Assembly: GCA_041918615.1 (NCBI GenBank)
Contig: JAYRVH010000068.1
Coordinates: forward strand, 1 to 64,000
Length of the DNA stretch: 64,000 bases
Direction: 5' to 3'
DNA from: JAEUJM01 sp041918615
GTDB taxonomy: Bacteria; Actinomycetota; Acidimicrobiia; Acidimicrobiales; DATDAH01
A model generated the notes under the pieces. It worked only from the letters and a program-made list of their open reading frames with translations. It ran no database searches and was not told the DNA's origin. The translations under genes were made by a program, and so were the position numbers. Within the stretch, counting starts at the first letter, position 1. The number at the start of each line of letters is the position of its first letter. This document shows, piece by piece, positions 1-8,779 of this stretch.

Positions 1-768
1 CCGCGACGGGCAACACAGCGGGAACGTGTCGACATAGTTCGAGAACGTCGTGCCCTCGTCGGCGAGCAGGGCCTGCACGTGGGGCATCACCCGCATCGAC
101 TCCAACGTCTGATCGTCGGTCAAGATCACCACCACGTTCGGCGGGCCGCCCTCGTGGTCGAGGTGGAGCCGGTACACGGCCAAGGCCATCCGGGCCCGGT
201 TGAGCGAGCGGTCGGGTCGGAAGGTGCCATCGGCGAAGCCGGGGAGGATGCCCCGGTCGACGACCCAGTCGACGGCGGCCCGGTACGGGGCACCGCCGGG
301 GACGTCGGCGAACGGGTGCGGGGCTCCGGAGGACGGCGACCCCGCCGACCGCCAGAGGGCGAGCGCGACGGTCGCCCGTCGCACCGATCGGTCGGGTCGG
401 AAGGTGCCGTCAGTCCGGCGAGCGATCACCCCTCGGTCGACGGCCCAGTCGACGGCGGCGCGGTACGAGGCGTCAGGGGGCACGTCCGCCAGGCCCGAGG
501 GCGGTGCGTCGGTGGGTCGCCCCGAGAGGCCCCAGAGCGCGACGGCGAGCTGCGCCCGGGTGCTGGGGCTCTTGGGGCGGAACGTGCCGTCGGCGAAGGT
601 GGGCACGACGCCCGCCCCGATCGCCCACTGCACGGCCGCCAGGTACGGGGCATGGGCGGGGACATCGGGCGGGCGGTCCTGTGGGGAAGCCTCCGCGGGG
701 CCCGGGCGGGCGGTGCCGACGGGAAGCAGCGCCAGGACGAGCAGGGACAGGGCCGCCCGACGGAGCAT
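1..768 (-). CDS. Secreted SLH-domain/sulfatase fusion (5' part, runs off window)
   Basis: The first 256 residues are visible; the gene continues past the left edge. A signal peptide (MLRRAALSLLVLALLPVGTA) is followed by three S-layer-homology repeats (about residues 28-205), each with a D-G-T-F-R-P motif. The start of a sulfatase domain follows: PNVVVILTDDQ at residues 210-220, with the metal-binding Asp pair. The sulfatase signature C-C-P-S-R ends exactly at the window edge (residues 252-256). By family knowledge the first Cys (252) is the one converted to formylglycine. The protein is therefore probably exported and held at the cell wall while it cleaves sulfate esters. The substrate cannot be told. 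The ATG start is chosen because it opens directly onto the signal peptide. Confidence 0.88.
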   Translation of the reverse strand, partial: MLRRAALSLLVLALLPVGTARPGPAEASPQDRPPDVPAHAPYLAAVQWAIGAGVVPTFADGTFRPKSPSTRAQLAVALWGLSGRPTDAPPSGLADVPPDASYRAAVDWAVDRGVIARRTDGTFRPDRSVRRATVALALWRSAGSPSSGAPHPFADVPGGAPYRAAVDWVVDRGILPGFADGTFRPDRSLNRARMALAVYRLHLDHEGGPPNVVVILTDDQTLESMRVMPHVQALLADEGTTFSNYVDTFPLCCPSR

Positions 769-856
769 GCGGCGAGGATACGCCGAAGGCGGTCTGGGTG
801 ATCCGTCACCCGGCGGTGCCGATTCGCGGCCCCGCACCGGCTCACGCCGCACCGCC

Positions 857-1564
857 TCACAACAGTTCCGGCAACTCGCGCAGGTCCAGGATCCTTGGCA
901 CCTTGCCGGCATCGGCCGGGGGGTGGGGGATCCACTCGCCGGGGTCGTCGCCGTGGCGCCAGACGTGGATGGGCCGCATGCCCAGCGCGAGCGGGCCTTC
1001 GATGTCGGCGCGCCAGTTGTCGCCCACGAACACCGTCTCGGCGGCGGTCGCGCCGACCTCGGTGAGGGTGGCCTCGAAGATCCTGGCGTGGGGCTTGCGG
1101 GCGCCGACCCAGGCGGACGAGACACGGGCGTCGACCAGGTCGAGCACGCCGGTCTCGGCGAGGTGGCGGTCGAGGTCCCAGTCCCAGTTGGAGCAGACCG
1201 CCAGCCGGAGCCCGCGGGAACGCAGCTCTTCGAGCACGCCGAGCGATTCGGGGTAGGCCCTCATGGTGAACTCGCCGCGTCGGGTGTGGAACTCCTTGAT
1301 CATCGCCTCGAGGTCGTCCTCACGAACCTCGTGGTCGCGGAGCAGGCCCCGCCACCGCTCCGCCTCCCATGCCTCGTAGGTCGCCTCGTCGACGGAGTGC
1401 TCGTCGTGGGTCTCGCCGTCCCACGAGTTCGCCGACCACCGCTGGTCGGCCGTGGCCCGGAACTCGTAGCCCCTCGCCGCCATGATCTCGGCGAGCCACC
1501 ATGACTCCCAGTCCGACTCGGCCAGGGTCCCGTAGAAGTCGAACAGCACCGTCGTCGTTTCCAT
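857..1564 (-). CDS. HAD-superfamily hydrolase
   Basis: A 235-residue protein with all four HAD motifs. Motif I is DFYGTLAES near the N-terminus, with the nucleophilic Asp. Motif II is VCSNWDWD, the conserved Lys is in KPHARIF, and motif IV is VGDNWRADIEG. A cap of about 70 residues follows motif I, as in small-molecule phosphatases and haloacid dehalogenases. The substrate is unknown. The ATG start places motif I at residue 9, the normal position. The gene is divergent from the flavoenzyme at 1679, with 114 bases between them. Confidence 0.85.
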   Translation of the reverse strand: METTTVLFDFYGTLAESDWESWWLAEIMAARGYEFRATADQRWSANSWDGETHDEHSVDEATYEAWEAERWRGLLRDHEVREDDLEAMIKEFHTRRGEFTMRAYPESLGVLEELRSRGLRLAVCSNWDWDLDRHLAETGVLDLVDARVSSAWVGARKPHARIFEATLTEVGATAAETVFVGDNWRADIEGPLALGMRPIHVWRHGDDPGEWIPHPPADAGKVPRILDLRELPELL

Positions 1565-1606
1565 GGCCCCAGTGTGCGCCGCCGACGCCGTCATCACGAC
1601 GGCGGA

Positions 1607-1678
1607 GCGGAGCGGCGCGGCGCCGTAGGGTGTGGCCCGGATGGCGAAGCCGTCCCGACGCAGGAGGGACAGAGGAAT
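1607..1678. repeat. Dispersed GC-rich repeat, copy 1
   Basis: This intergenic stretch combines a GCGGAGCGGAGCGGC block with a GGCGAAGCCG..CCCGACG.AGGAGG block. The second block matches 30917-30945 at most positions. The AGGAGG inside it (1662-1667) also serves as the ribosome binding site for the gene at 1679. The function of the repeat is unknown. Confidence 0.45.
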
Positions 1679-3019
1679 ATGCGGCTTGTGGTCATCGGGG
1701 GGAACGCGGGGGGGATGACGGCGGTCAGCCAGGTGCGGCGCCGGCGACGCGACATCGAGATCGTGGCCCTCGAGCAGGGTGACTGGACCAGCTACTCGTC
1801 GTGCGGCATCCCGTACCTGGTGGCCGGTGACATCGGTGGCGTCGACGACCTGGTGGTGCGGCGGCCCCAGCAGTTCCGCGACAAGCTCCTCGTGGACGTG
1901 CGGGTGCAGCACGAGGTGAAGGCGATCGACCTCGACCAGCGCGAGCTCGAGGTGCGCGACAACACGCATCACCGCACCCTGAAGATGGGCTTCGACCAGT
2001 TGCTCATCGGCACCGGCGCGAAGCCGATCCGCCCCGACCTTCCCGGCATCGACGCCGACTTCGTCAAAGGCGTGCAGACCCTGGCCGACGCCGCCGCCCT
2101 GCTCGCCTACGCCGAGCAGATCCAGTGCCGGCGGGTCGTGGTCGTCGGCAGCGGGTACATCGGCCTCGAGATGGCCGAGGCCTTCCTCAAGCGCGGTGCG
2201 CAGGTCACGGTGGTCGAGGCCGGGCCCCAGGTCATGCGCACCCTCGACCCCGACATGGGCGCCATCGTCTCGGCCGCCATGGTCGCCGCGGGCGCCGAGT
2301 TGCGGCTCGACGCCGCGGTGGAAGGGTTCGAGCCGGGAATGGTGCACACCTCGGCCGGCTCGCTTCCCGCCGACCTGGTGGTGCTGGGAATCGGGGTGGC
2401 GCCCAACACCGCCCTTGCCGAGGCCGCCGGCGTACCGCTCGGGGTGAAGGGGGCCATCCGGGTCACGCCCCGCCAGCAGACCCTCGTGGAGGGTGTCTGG
2501 TCGGCGGGGGACTGCTGCGAGTCATACCACCGCCTGTCCCGCGCATGGGTGCACATCGCCCTCGGCACCGTCGCCAACCGACAGAGTCGGGTGGCGGGCA
2601 TCAACCTGGGCGGCGGCGCGGCCTCGTTCCCCGGTGTCCTGGGCACGGCGGTCACCCGGTTGTGTCAGACCGAGATCGGACGCACCGGGCTGAGCGAGCA
2701 CGAAGCCGCCGAGGCGGGCCTGGCCTACGTGGCGGTCACGGTCGAGGCGACCAACCAGGCCGGCTACCTTCCCGACGCCGAGGCGATGACGGTGAAGATG
2801 CTGGCCGAGCGGGGCACGGGTCGCCTCCTGGGCGCGCAGATCGTCGGCGGAGCGGGTGCGGCCAAGCGCATCGACGTCGTGGCCACGGCCCTGTGGGCCG
2901 AGATGGGCGTCCACGAGATGATCGACCTCGACCTGTCGTACGCGCCGCCGTTCTCCCCGCTCTGGGACCCGGTGGTCGTGGCCGCTCGCCGGGCCGCCGC
3001 GGCGGTCGACGCTGCTTGA
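1679..3019 (+). CDS. CoA-disulfide reductase-like FAD/NAD(P) oxidoreductase
   Basis: A 446-residue pyridine nucleotide-disulfide oxidoreductase. It has an N-terminal FAD-binding fold (VVIGGNAGGMTAVSQ), an NAD(P)-binding G-S-G-Y-I-G-L-E motif in the middle, and a C-terminal dimerisation domain. The single redox cysteine lies in SYSSCGIPYL (Cys42). This is the family position used by CoA-disulfide reductases, NADH oxidases and peroxidases. Which of these reactions it performs cannot be settled here. The ATG at 1679 follows an AGGAGG at 1662-1667 and is preferred over the upstream in-frame start at 1574. The stop codon falls inside the tandem repeat at 3013. Confidence 0.82.
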   Translation: MRLVVIGGNAGGMTAVSQVRRRRRDIEIVALEQGDWTSYSSCGIPYLVAGDIGGVDDLVVRRPQQFRDKLLVDVRVQHEVKAIDLDQRELEVRDNTHHRTLKMGFDQLLIGTGAKPIRPDLPGIDADFVKGVQTLADAAALLAYAEQIQCRRVVVVGSGYIGLEMAEAFLKRGAQVTVVEAGPQVMRTLDPDMGAIVSAAMVAAGAELRLDAAVEGFEPGMVHTSAGSLPADLVVLGIGVAPNTALAEAAGVPLGVKGAIRVTPRQQTLVEGVWSAGDCCESYHRLSRAWVHIALGTVANRQSRVAGINLGGGAASFPGVLGTAVTRLCQTEIGRTGLSEHEAAEAGLAYVAVTVEATNQAGYLPDAEAMTVKMLAERGTGRLLGAQIVGGAGAAKRIDVVATALWAEMGVHEMIDLDLSYAPPFSPLWDPVVVAARRAAAAVDAA

Positions 3020-3235
3020 GCCCGAGGGACGAGGGCGGGGACCCCGGCCTGCGTGGCCCGAACGCAGGACGAGCGGCCCGCCGACGGCGTCGGCAGGAGC
3101 GGGAAGCCTGAGCCCGAGGGACGAGGGCGGGGCCCGAGCGGCCCGCCGACGGCGTCGGCAGGAGCGGGAAGCCTGAGCCCGAGGGACGAGGGCGGGGCCC
3201 GAGCGGCCCGCCGACGGCGTCGGCAGGAGCGGGAA
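3013..3235. repeat. 65-bp tandem repeat between flavoenzyme gene and glnD
   Basis: Two exact 65-base units (3106-3170 and 3171-3235) follow a first, longer copy (3013-3105) that carries about 28 extra bases. Each unit contains a perfect stem, GCCGAC-GGC-GTCGGC. The array begins across the stop codon of the upstream gene and ends about 50 bases before glnD. There are no unique spacers, so it is not a CRISPR array. Confidence 0.9.
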
Positions 3236-3287
3236 GCTTGAGCCTGCCCGGTGAGGCCCACGCCATCGCGTGGGCGACAATGGGCCC

Positions 3288-5573
3288 GTGACCTTCATCG
3301 CCGACCGTGAGGCTCTCATCGCCGACCCGTCCCCCTCCGGGCCCGCTCGGTGCCGGGCCCTCAGCGACCTCGTCGACGAGTGGCTCGTCGCGCTCTTCGC
3401 GTCCGCGTCGGCGGGCGCGCAGGGCGTGGCGCTGGTGGCCACGGGCGGCTACGGACGGCGCGAGCTGGCTCCCCAGAGCGACCTCGACCTCATGCTGCTC
3501 CATGACGGTCGGGGTCAGGTCGCGTCGGTGGCCGACCAGATCTGGTATCCGATCTGGGACAACGGGTTGAAGTTGGGGCACGCCGTGCGCACCCCGAAGG
3601 AGACGCTCAGCCTGGCGTCCGCCGACCTCGACACCGCGACCACCCTTCTCCAGATCCGCCACCTCGCGGGTGACGCGGCCCTCACCGCCGATGTCGAGGA
3701 GCGCGCCCTCGCCCAGTGGCGCAAGCGCCCGAAGAAGTGGCTCACCGAGTTGGGTGCGGGCGTGGCGGCGCGTCATGCCCAGTGGGGCGAGGTGGCCTTC
3801 CTGCTCGAGCCCGATCTGAAGGAGGGGCGCGGTGGTCTCCGTGACGTGCAGGCGCTGCGTTGGGCCGGCCAGGTGCACCCGGTGCTGCACGACGGCGACG
3901 ACCAGGTGCTCGAGGCGGCGTACGCCACGTTGCTCGACGTGCGGGTCGCTCTGCACCGCCAGACAGGCCGGCCGGGCGACCGCCTGAGCCTCCAGGAGCA
4001 GGACGGCGTCGCCGTGGCGCTCGGTGACGACGACGCCGATGCCCTGATGAAGCGGGTGGCCGAGACGGCGCGGGCCATCGCCTGGATCAGCGACGAGACC
4101 TGGGAGCGGGTCGGCTCGTCGTTGACGGGGCCGAGGCGGCGCACCGGGGGGCGCGATCGCACGGTCGACGACGGCGTGGTCCTGCGCGATGGCGAGATCC
4201 ACGTGGCGGCCGAGGCTTCGCCGGCCACCGATCCGGCCCTGGTGCTTCGGGCGGCCAAGGCGGCTGCCGAGCACGACACGCGCATCGAGCGGGCATCGCT
4301 CGACCTCCTGGCCCGGTCGATCCCGCCGTTCCCCGACCCCTGGCCCGACGGGTCTCGAGACCTCTTCGCCGCGATCCTGTTGGCGGGGCCGACCGCGATC
4401 AGGGTGTTCGAGTCGCTCGACCATCGTGGCCTGCTCAGTCGGGTCCTCCCCGAGTGGGAGCAGGTCCGGAGCCGTCCGCAGCGCAACGCCTACCACCGCT
4501 TCACCGTGGATCGCCACCTCTGTGAGGCTGCGGCCGGCGCCGCCGCGTTCGCCGACCGGGTGGCACGACCGGACCTTCTGGTGGTCGGCGCCCTGCTCCA
4601 CGACATCGGGAAGGGGTACCCGGGCGACCACACCGAGGTGGGTCAGGCCCTCGTGACCACGATCGCCACCCGCATGGGCTTTCCCCCTGCCGATGTGGAG
4701 ACCCTGGTCGCCATGGTCCGCCACCACCTGTTGCTGCCCGATGTGGCCACGCGGCGCGACCTGGGCGACGACGCCACCATCCGCCGGGTGGCCGACGAGG
4801 TCGGCACCCTCGACAACCTGCAGCTCCTCGCTGCCCTCACCGAGGCCGACTCCATTGCCACCGGTCCGGCGGCCTGGGGTGACTGGAAGGCCGGTCTCGT
4901 CGCTCAACTGGTGGCGCGCACCGCCCTGCGCCTCGGGGGCGGTGACGGCGAGACCCTCCGGGCCGAGGCGTTCCCCACCGCCGACCAGCGGGCACTCCTG
5001 GCCGCGGGGGAGTGGGCGGTGGTCACCGAGGGCCGGACGATCACCGTGGTGGCCCCCGACCGCCCGGGGCTGTTCAGCAGGGTGGCGGGCGTGCTGGCGC
5101 TCAACGGCCTCGACGTGCTCGAGGCGGCGGCGGCCTCCGAGGCCGGAATGGCGTTGAGCGTGTTCACCGTCGAGAGCGCCTTCGGGTCCACGGTCGCGTG
5201 GGAGGGGGTCCGCTCCGACCTCGAGAAGTCGCTGGAGGGCCGGCTCGCGCTCCAGGCCCGCCTCGCCGACCGGGCCCGCGCCTACGCCCGTGCGGGTGCT
5301 GCGCCCGACCGGGCGCCCGAGGTGCTCTTCGACAACGACGCCACGCCGAGCGCGACGGTGATCGAAGTGCACGCGTCCGACGGGATCGGTGTGCTCTACC
5401 GCATCACCAGGGGACTGGCCGAGCTCGACCTCGACATCCGCACCGCGAAGGTCCAGACGCTCGGCACCGACGTGGTGGACGCGTTCTACGTCCTCGGAGC
5501 CGGCGGCGCCAAGATCACCGACCCGGACCACCAGGCCGAGATCCGCCGCGCCGTCGTGTTCGGCCTGCGGTAG
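3288..5573 (+). CDS. glnD: [Protein-PII] uridylyl/adenylyltransferase GlnD
   Basis: About 761 residues. The nucleotidyltransferase motif GGYGRRELAPQSDLDLML is near residue 53. A GlnD-type linker follows, then an HD phosphohydrolase motif (ALLHDIGKG, near residue 438) and two C-terminal ACT domains (from about 585 and 691) that sense amino acids. By family, it modifies and de-modifies PII proteins in response to nitrogen status. It is slightly shorter than proteobacterial GlnD. No glnB/glnK or amtB gene is adjacent. The GTG at 3288 is chosen because GACAAT sits exactly six bases before it, matching the leaderless pattern seen across this window. A GTG at 3270 in the same frame is the alternative. 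Confidence 0.93.
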   Translation: MTFIADREALIADPSPSGPARCRALSDLVDEWLVALFASASAGAQGVALVATGGYGRRELAPQSDLDLMLLHDGRGQVASVADQIWYPIWDNGLKLGHAVRTPKETLSLASADLDTATTLLQIRHLAGDAALTADVEERALAQWRKRPKKWLTELGAGVAARHAQWGEVAFLLEPDLKEGRGGLRDVQALRWAGQVHPVLHDGDDQVLEAAYATLLDVRVALHRQTGRPGDRLSLQEQDGVAVALGDDDADALMKRVAETARAIAWISDETWERVGSSLTGPRRRTGGRDRTVDDGVVLRDGEIHVAAEASPATDPALVLRAAKAAAEHDTRIERASLDLLARSIPPFPDPWPDGSRDLFAAILLAGPTAIRVFESLDHRGLLSRVLPEWEQVRSRPQRNAYHRFTVDRHLCEAAAGAAAFADRVARPDLLVVGALLHDIGKGYPGDHTEVGQALVTTIATRMGFPPADVETLVAMVRHHLLLPDVATRRDLGDDATIRRVADEVGTLDNLQLLAALTEADSIATGPAAWGDWKAGLVAQLVARTALRLGGGDGETLRAEAFPTADQRALLAAGEWAVVTEGRTITVVAPDRPGLFSRVAGVLALNGLDVLEAAAASEAGMALSVFTVESAFGSTVAWEGVRSDLEKSLEGRLALQARLADRARAYARAGAAPDRAPEVLFDNDATPSATVIEVHASDGIGVLYRITRGLAELDLDIRTAKVQTLGTDVVDAFYVLGAGGAKITDPDHQAEIRRAVVFGLR

Positions 5574-5642
5574 CGCGTCACGTCGGGCCCTCGAGGCCCG
5601 AGCGGCGTCGCGACATGGCTTCGGCCGGTAGCGTCGCGTCCG

Positions 5643-6329
5643 ATGGAACCGAGGCCGCCGAGCGAAGCCGACCTGCTCCGGTGGAGTGAGGCCCTCGCCG
5701 GCATCGCCCGCACGGGGCTCGGCTTCACCGAGAGCCTCTACGAGCGCGAGCGCTTCGAGGAGGTGCTCGCGGTCGCCGCCGACATCCGGGTGGCGGCCGG
5801 CCACGAGTTCGACGCCGGGCTGCTGGCGTCCGAGTGGATGAAACACGTCGGTGAGGGGGTCCCTGGCTACGTCACCCCCAAGGTGGCGGTGGGTGCCGTG
5901 GTGTCCAACGACGACGACGAGATCCTCCTGGTGCAGCGTGCCGACTCGGGCATCTGGCTCTATCCAACGGGTTGGGCCGACATCGGTTACTCGGCCTCGG
6001 AGATCGCGGTCAAGGAGGTGCGCGAGGAGACCGGCATCGAGTGCGAGGTGATCCGTCCGATCGCGGTCCTCGACGGCCTCCGGCTCGGGTTCACCCGGGT
6101 GCCGCTGTACTCGCTGGTGTTCCAGTGCCGGGCGACCGGTGGCCGGTTGGCGGCTCACCCGCTCGAGTGCCGTGACGTGGGGTGGTTCGCGGCCGACGCC
6201 CTTCCCGAGCCGTTGGCCGGCGCCGAGCTCTGGGGCCGGCACGTGTTCGCGGCGCTCCGGGGTGACCCGATCGAGGTGCTGTTCGACCTGCCTCGCGACC
6301 CGCCGTGGCGCGGCGCGGCCGATGAATGA
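5643..6329 (+). CDS. Nudix hydrolase with N-terminal helper domain
   Basis: 228 residues. An N-terminal helical region (about 1-65) precedes a Nudix fold. The Nudix box is at about residues 110-131: GWADIGYSASE followed by KEVREETGI. The core REx2EExGU is present with Lys in place of Arg. The Glu of the leading Gx5E is a Tyr. The two-domain layout resembles the Nudix family with an N-terminal extension that acts on ADP-ribose-like or related nucleotides. The exact substrate is not inferable. The last 8 bases overlap the WS/DGAT start, so the two genes are probably co-translated. TAGCGT lies 8 bases before the ATG. Confidence 0.85.
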   Translation: MEPRPPSEADLLRWSEALAGIARTGLGFTESLYERERFEEVLAVAADIRVAAGHEFDAGLLASEWMKHVGEGVPGYVTPKVAVGAVVSNDDDEILLVQRADSGIWLYPTGWADIGYSASEIAVKEVREETGIECEVIRPIAVLDGLRLGFTRVPLYSLVFQCRATGGRLAAHPLECRDVGWFAADALPEPLAGAELWGRHVFAALRGDPIEVLFDLPRDPPWRGAADE

Positions 6330-7845
6330 CGGAGGTCAGGCCGGCGAGGGGAGCGGCGACGTCGACGCCACGGGTGCTCCCGACGAGCGACGGACGAGAC
6401 GTTACGAACGGTTGAGCCCGCAGGATGCCCTGTTCCTGCAGATCGAGACGGCCTCCCAGCCCATGCACGTGGGTGGCCTGGCCATCTTCGAGGGCGGGCC
6501 GTTCTTCGACGACGCCGGGCGGTTCCGGCTTCAGGACCTGCGCCGAGCGATCGTCGACCGGTTGCACCTGGTGCCCCGCTTCCGGCGCCGGTTGATGATG
6601 GTGCCGTTCGACCAGGGCCGGCCGGTCTGGGTGGACGACGCCGAGTTCGACATCGACGACCACGTCCGCCTGAGTGAGCTGGCCGCCCCCGGCGGTTTCG
6701 ACCAGCTCCGCGGCCTGCTGGAGCGCCTCCAGGCGCAGCGCCTCGACCGCAGCCGCCCGCTCTGGGAACTGTGGTTCGTCGAGGGGCTCGACCAGGGCCG
6801 TGTGGCGCTCATCCAGAAGACGCACCATGCCTTGATCGACGGCATCTCCGGGATCGACGTGGCGACGGTGCTCCTCGACCTCGAGGTCGATCCGGCGCCC
6901 ATCGAGGGCCCTGCGTGGGTGCCGGTCGCCCCGCCCTCCGACGCCACCCTGCTGGTCGAGAGCCTCACCCATCGGCTCGCGGCGCCCACCGACCTCCTCC
7001 GGGCCGCCACCCGGGCGGTGCGTCACCCCGAGCGGGCGGCCGAGGCCCTGGTCGACCAGACCCTCGAGACCGGGCGCAGCCTGGCGACCGCCGCGGCCCC
7101 GCCCCCGCCCACCCCGTGGAACGTGCCGATCGGTCCCACGCGCCGGTTCGAGGTCGCCCGGGTGCCCCTCGATCGGGCCAAGCGGATCAAGAACGCCGTG
7201 GGGGCGTCGGTGAACGACGTGGTGCTGGCGATCTGCGCCGGTGCCGTGCGGTCGTTCCTCGTCCACCGCGGCGAGGAGGTCGACGGGATCAGTCTGCGGA
7301 CGTTCGTGCCGGTGTCGTTGCGCGCCGATGACGAGCACCTCACCCTCGGCAACCGGGTGTCGGGCCTCCTCGTCGACCTGCCGGTGGGCGATCCCGACCC
7401 GTCCGCGCGCCTCCGTGCCGTGATGGCCCAGATGGCGGCGGTGAAGGAGAGCGGCCAGGCCGAGTCGGTCGACCGGATCCTGGCCCTCACCGACCTCGCG
7501 CCGCCGGCCATGGTCGGTGTCGCCGCTCGTCTGCTCGCGCGTCAGCGCACGGTGAACCTCGGCGTCACCAACGTGCCCGGGCCCCAGGTGCCGCTCTACT
7601 GCATGGGGGCACGGATGCTCGAGGTGTTCCCCTATGTGGGGGTGTTCGAGCAGACCGGCCTGCTCATCGGGCTCATCTCCTACGACGGCGCGTTGGGGTT
7701 CGGGATCACGGGCGACGGCGGCTCGCTCCCGGACCTCGACGTGCTGGCGGCGGCCATCGAGACCGAGTCCGCTGTGTTGGAGTCAGCGGTCGTCGGGGGC
7801 GCCGCCGGTCGAGCGGAGGAATCGTTCGACCTCCTCGACGAGTGA
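6322..7845 (+). CDS. Wax ester synthase / diacylglycerol acyltransferase (WS/DGAT)
   Basis: 507 residues. The catalytic HHALIDG motif is at residues 168-174. The second conserved block is ASVNDVVLAICAGAVR, and NVPGP is near the C-terminus. These mark the bacterial WS/DGAT family, which esterifies acyl-CoA to diacylglycerol or fatty alcohols for storage lipid. Residues 1-25 are acidic and Gly-rich and look disordered. The ATG overlaps the end of the Nudix gene by 8 bases. The 3' end overlaps the convergent PAC2 gene by 63 bases. Confidence 0.92.
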   Translation: MNDGGQAGEGSGDVDATGAPDERRTRRYERLSPQDALFLQIETASQPMHVGGLAIFEGGPFFDDAGRFRLQDLRRAIVDRLHLVPRFRRRLMMVPFDQGRPVWVDDAEFDIDDHVRLSELAAPGGFDQLRGLLERLQAQRLDRSRPLWELWFVEGLDQGRVALIQKTHHALIDGISGIDVATVLLDLEVDPAPIEGPAWVPVAPPSDATLLVESLTHRLAAPTDLLRAATRAVRHPERAAEALVDQTLETGRSLATAAAPPPPTPWNVPIGPTRRFEVARVPLDRAKRIKNAVGASVNDVVLAICAGAVRSFLVHRGEEVDGISLRTFVPVSLRADDEHLTLGNRVSGLLVDLPVGDPDPSARLRAVMAQMAAVKESGQAESVDRILALTDLAPPAMVGVAARLLARQRTVNLGVTNVPGPQVPLYCMGARMLEVFPYVGVFEQTGLLIGLISYDGALGFGITGDGGSLPDLDVLAAAIETESAVLESAVVGGAAGRAEESFDLLDE

Positions 7846-8649
7846 GCTGGTGTCGGTGAGGTCGCTCTCGGCGGTGTCGCCCGAGTCGTATCGCGCCTCG
7901 AGGTCGGCGACGTACCCGGCGGTCTCCTCGTCCTCGTTCACCAGCTCGTCGATCTGGCGCTCGTAGGCGGCCGTGGCGATCTGAAGGTCGGTGGTCGTCA
8001 CGGCGACGTCGAGGAGCCCGCAGGCGCGCTCGATCAGCGCCAGCGCCGCCTTGGGGGACGGCGCGCCGGGGACATAGGTCGGCACGGCGGCCCACAGCGA
8101 GGCCGCCGGGACCTCGGAACGCGCACAGGCATCCTGGAGGACGCCGACGATGCCGGTAGGGCCTTCGTAGTTCGAGCGGCTCAGGTCGAGTCGCTCGATG
8201 AGGGCGTCGTCGACGGCCGTGCCGATCACCGACACGGGACGCGAGTGGGGCACCTCGGCCAGAAGCGCGCCGAGCGTGATCACGAGGCTCACGTCGAGCT
8301 CGGTCACCACCTGGGTGATCTGCTCGCAGAACGTTCGCCAGCGCAGTTGGGGCTCGCTGCCGCTGAGCAGGATGACGTCGCGATCGGCGCCGGGGAGCGA
8401 GCCGGCCGAGAACACGTTGCCCGGCCACACGATCTCACGCTGCCGGCCGTCGTCGAGGCGCACGCGGGGCCGGGTGCTGGTGAAGTCGTAGTACTCCTCG
8501 GGGTCGAGGTCGGCGAAGGGCCGAGTCTCCCACCGCTCCGCGAGGAACCTGGCGGCGTAGGAAGAGGCGTCGCCGGCGTCGTTCCAGCCTTCGAAGGCAC
8601 AGATCAGCACGGGGCGGCGCAGACGGGGTCGCGTGGTCCAGCGCAGCAT
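7783..8649 (-). CDS. PAC2-family protein
   Basis: 288 residues. The opening RPVLICAFEGWNDAGDAS is the typical PAC2 start, and VPTYVPGAPSPKAALALIE lies in the second half. The family is named for a eukaryotic proteasome assembly chaperone. Its role in actinomycetes is not established, although many members of the phylum do carry proteasomes. No proteasome gene lies in the window. The start codon is preceded by TAGCGT and then GAGGAG, so it could be leaderless or use a very close ribosome binding site. Confidence 0.85.
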   Translation of the reverse strand: MLRWTTRPRLRRPVLICAFEGWNDAGDASSYAARFLAERWETRPFADLDPEEYYDFTSTRPRVRLDDGRQREIVWPGNVFSAGSLPGADRDVILLSGSEPQLRWRTFCEQITQVVTELDVSLVITLGALLAEVPHSRPVSVIGTAVDDALIERLDLSRSNYEGPTGIVGVLQDACARSEVPAASLWAAVPTYVPGAPSPKAALALIERACGLLDVAVTTTDLQIATAAYERQIDELVNEDEETAGYVADLEARYDSGDTAESDLTDTSSLVEEVERFLRSTGGAPDDR

Positions 8650-8655
8650 CTCCTC

Positions 8656-8661
8656 ACGCTA
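8656..8661 (-). promoter_or_regulatory. Leaderless-type -10 element for PAC2 gene
   Basis: TAGCGT on the minus strand, with exactly six bases before the ATG at 8649. Confidence 0.5.
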
Positions 8662-8779
8662 TCCAGCACCCGGTGGGCTCCGTCGGTCGGGCAGCGGGGC
8701 GCACGCCCTGCCCGTCTCCTGGTGTCGTCGGTAAGATCGACCGCGGACGAGTCGCCGGTGGGCGGAGATCGGAGCAGTC

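Noticed and set aside
3013..3235. Possible CRISPR array
   Set aside because: The 65-bp units are directly joined with no variable spacers, and no cas genes are present.
2736..6242. 1168-codon minus-strand frame opposite glnD and the Nudix gene
   Set aside because: It reads through the tandem repeat and the antisense of two recognised genes, giving low-complexity Arg/Pro/Gly sequence.
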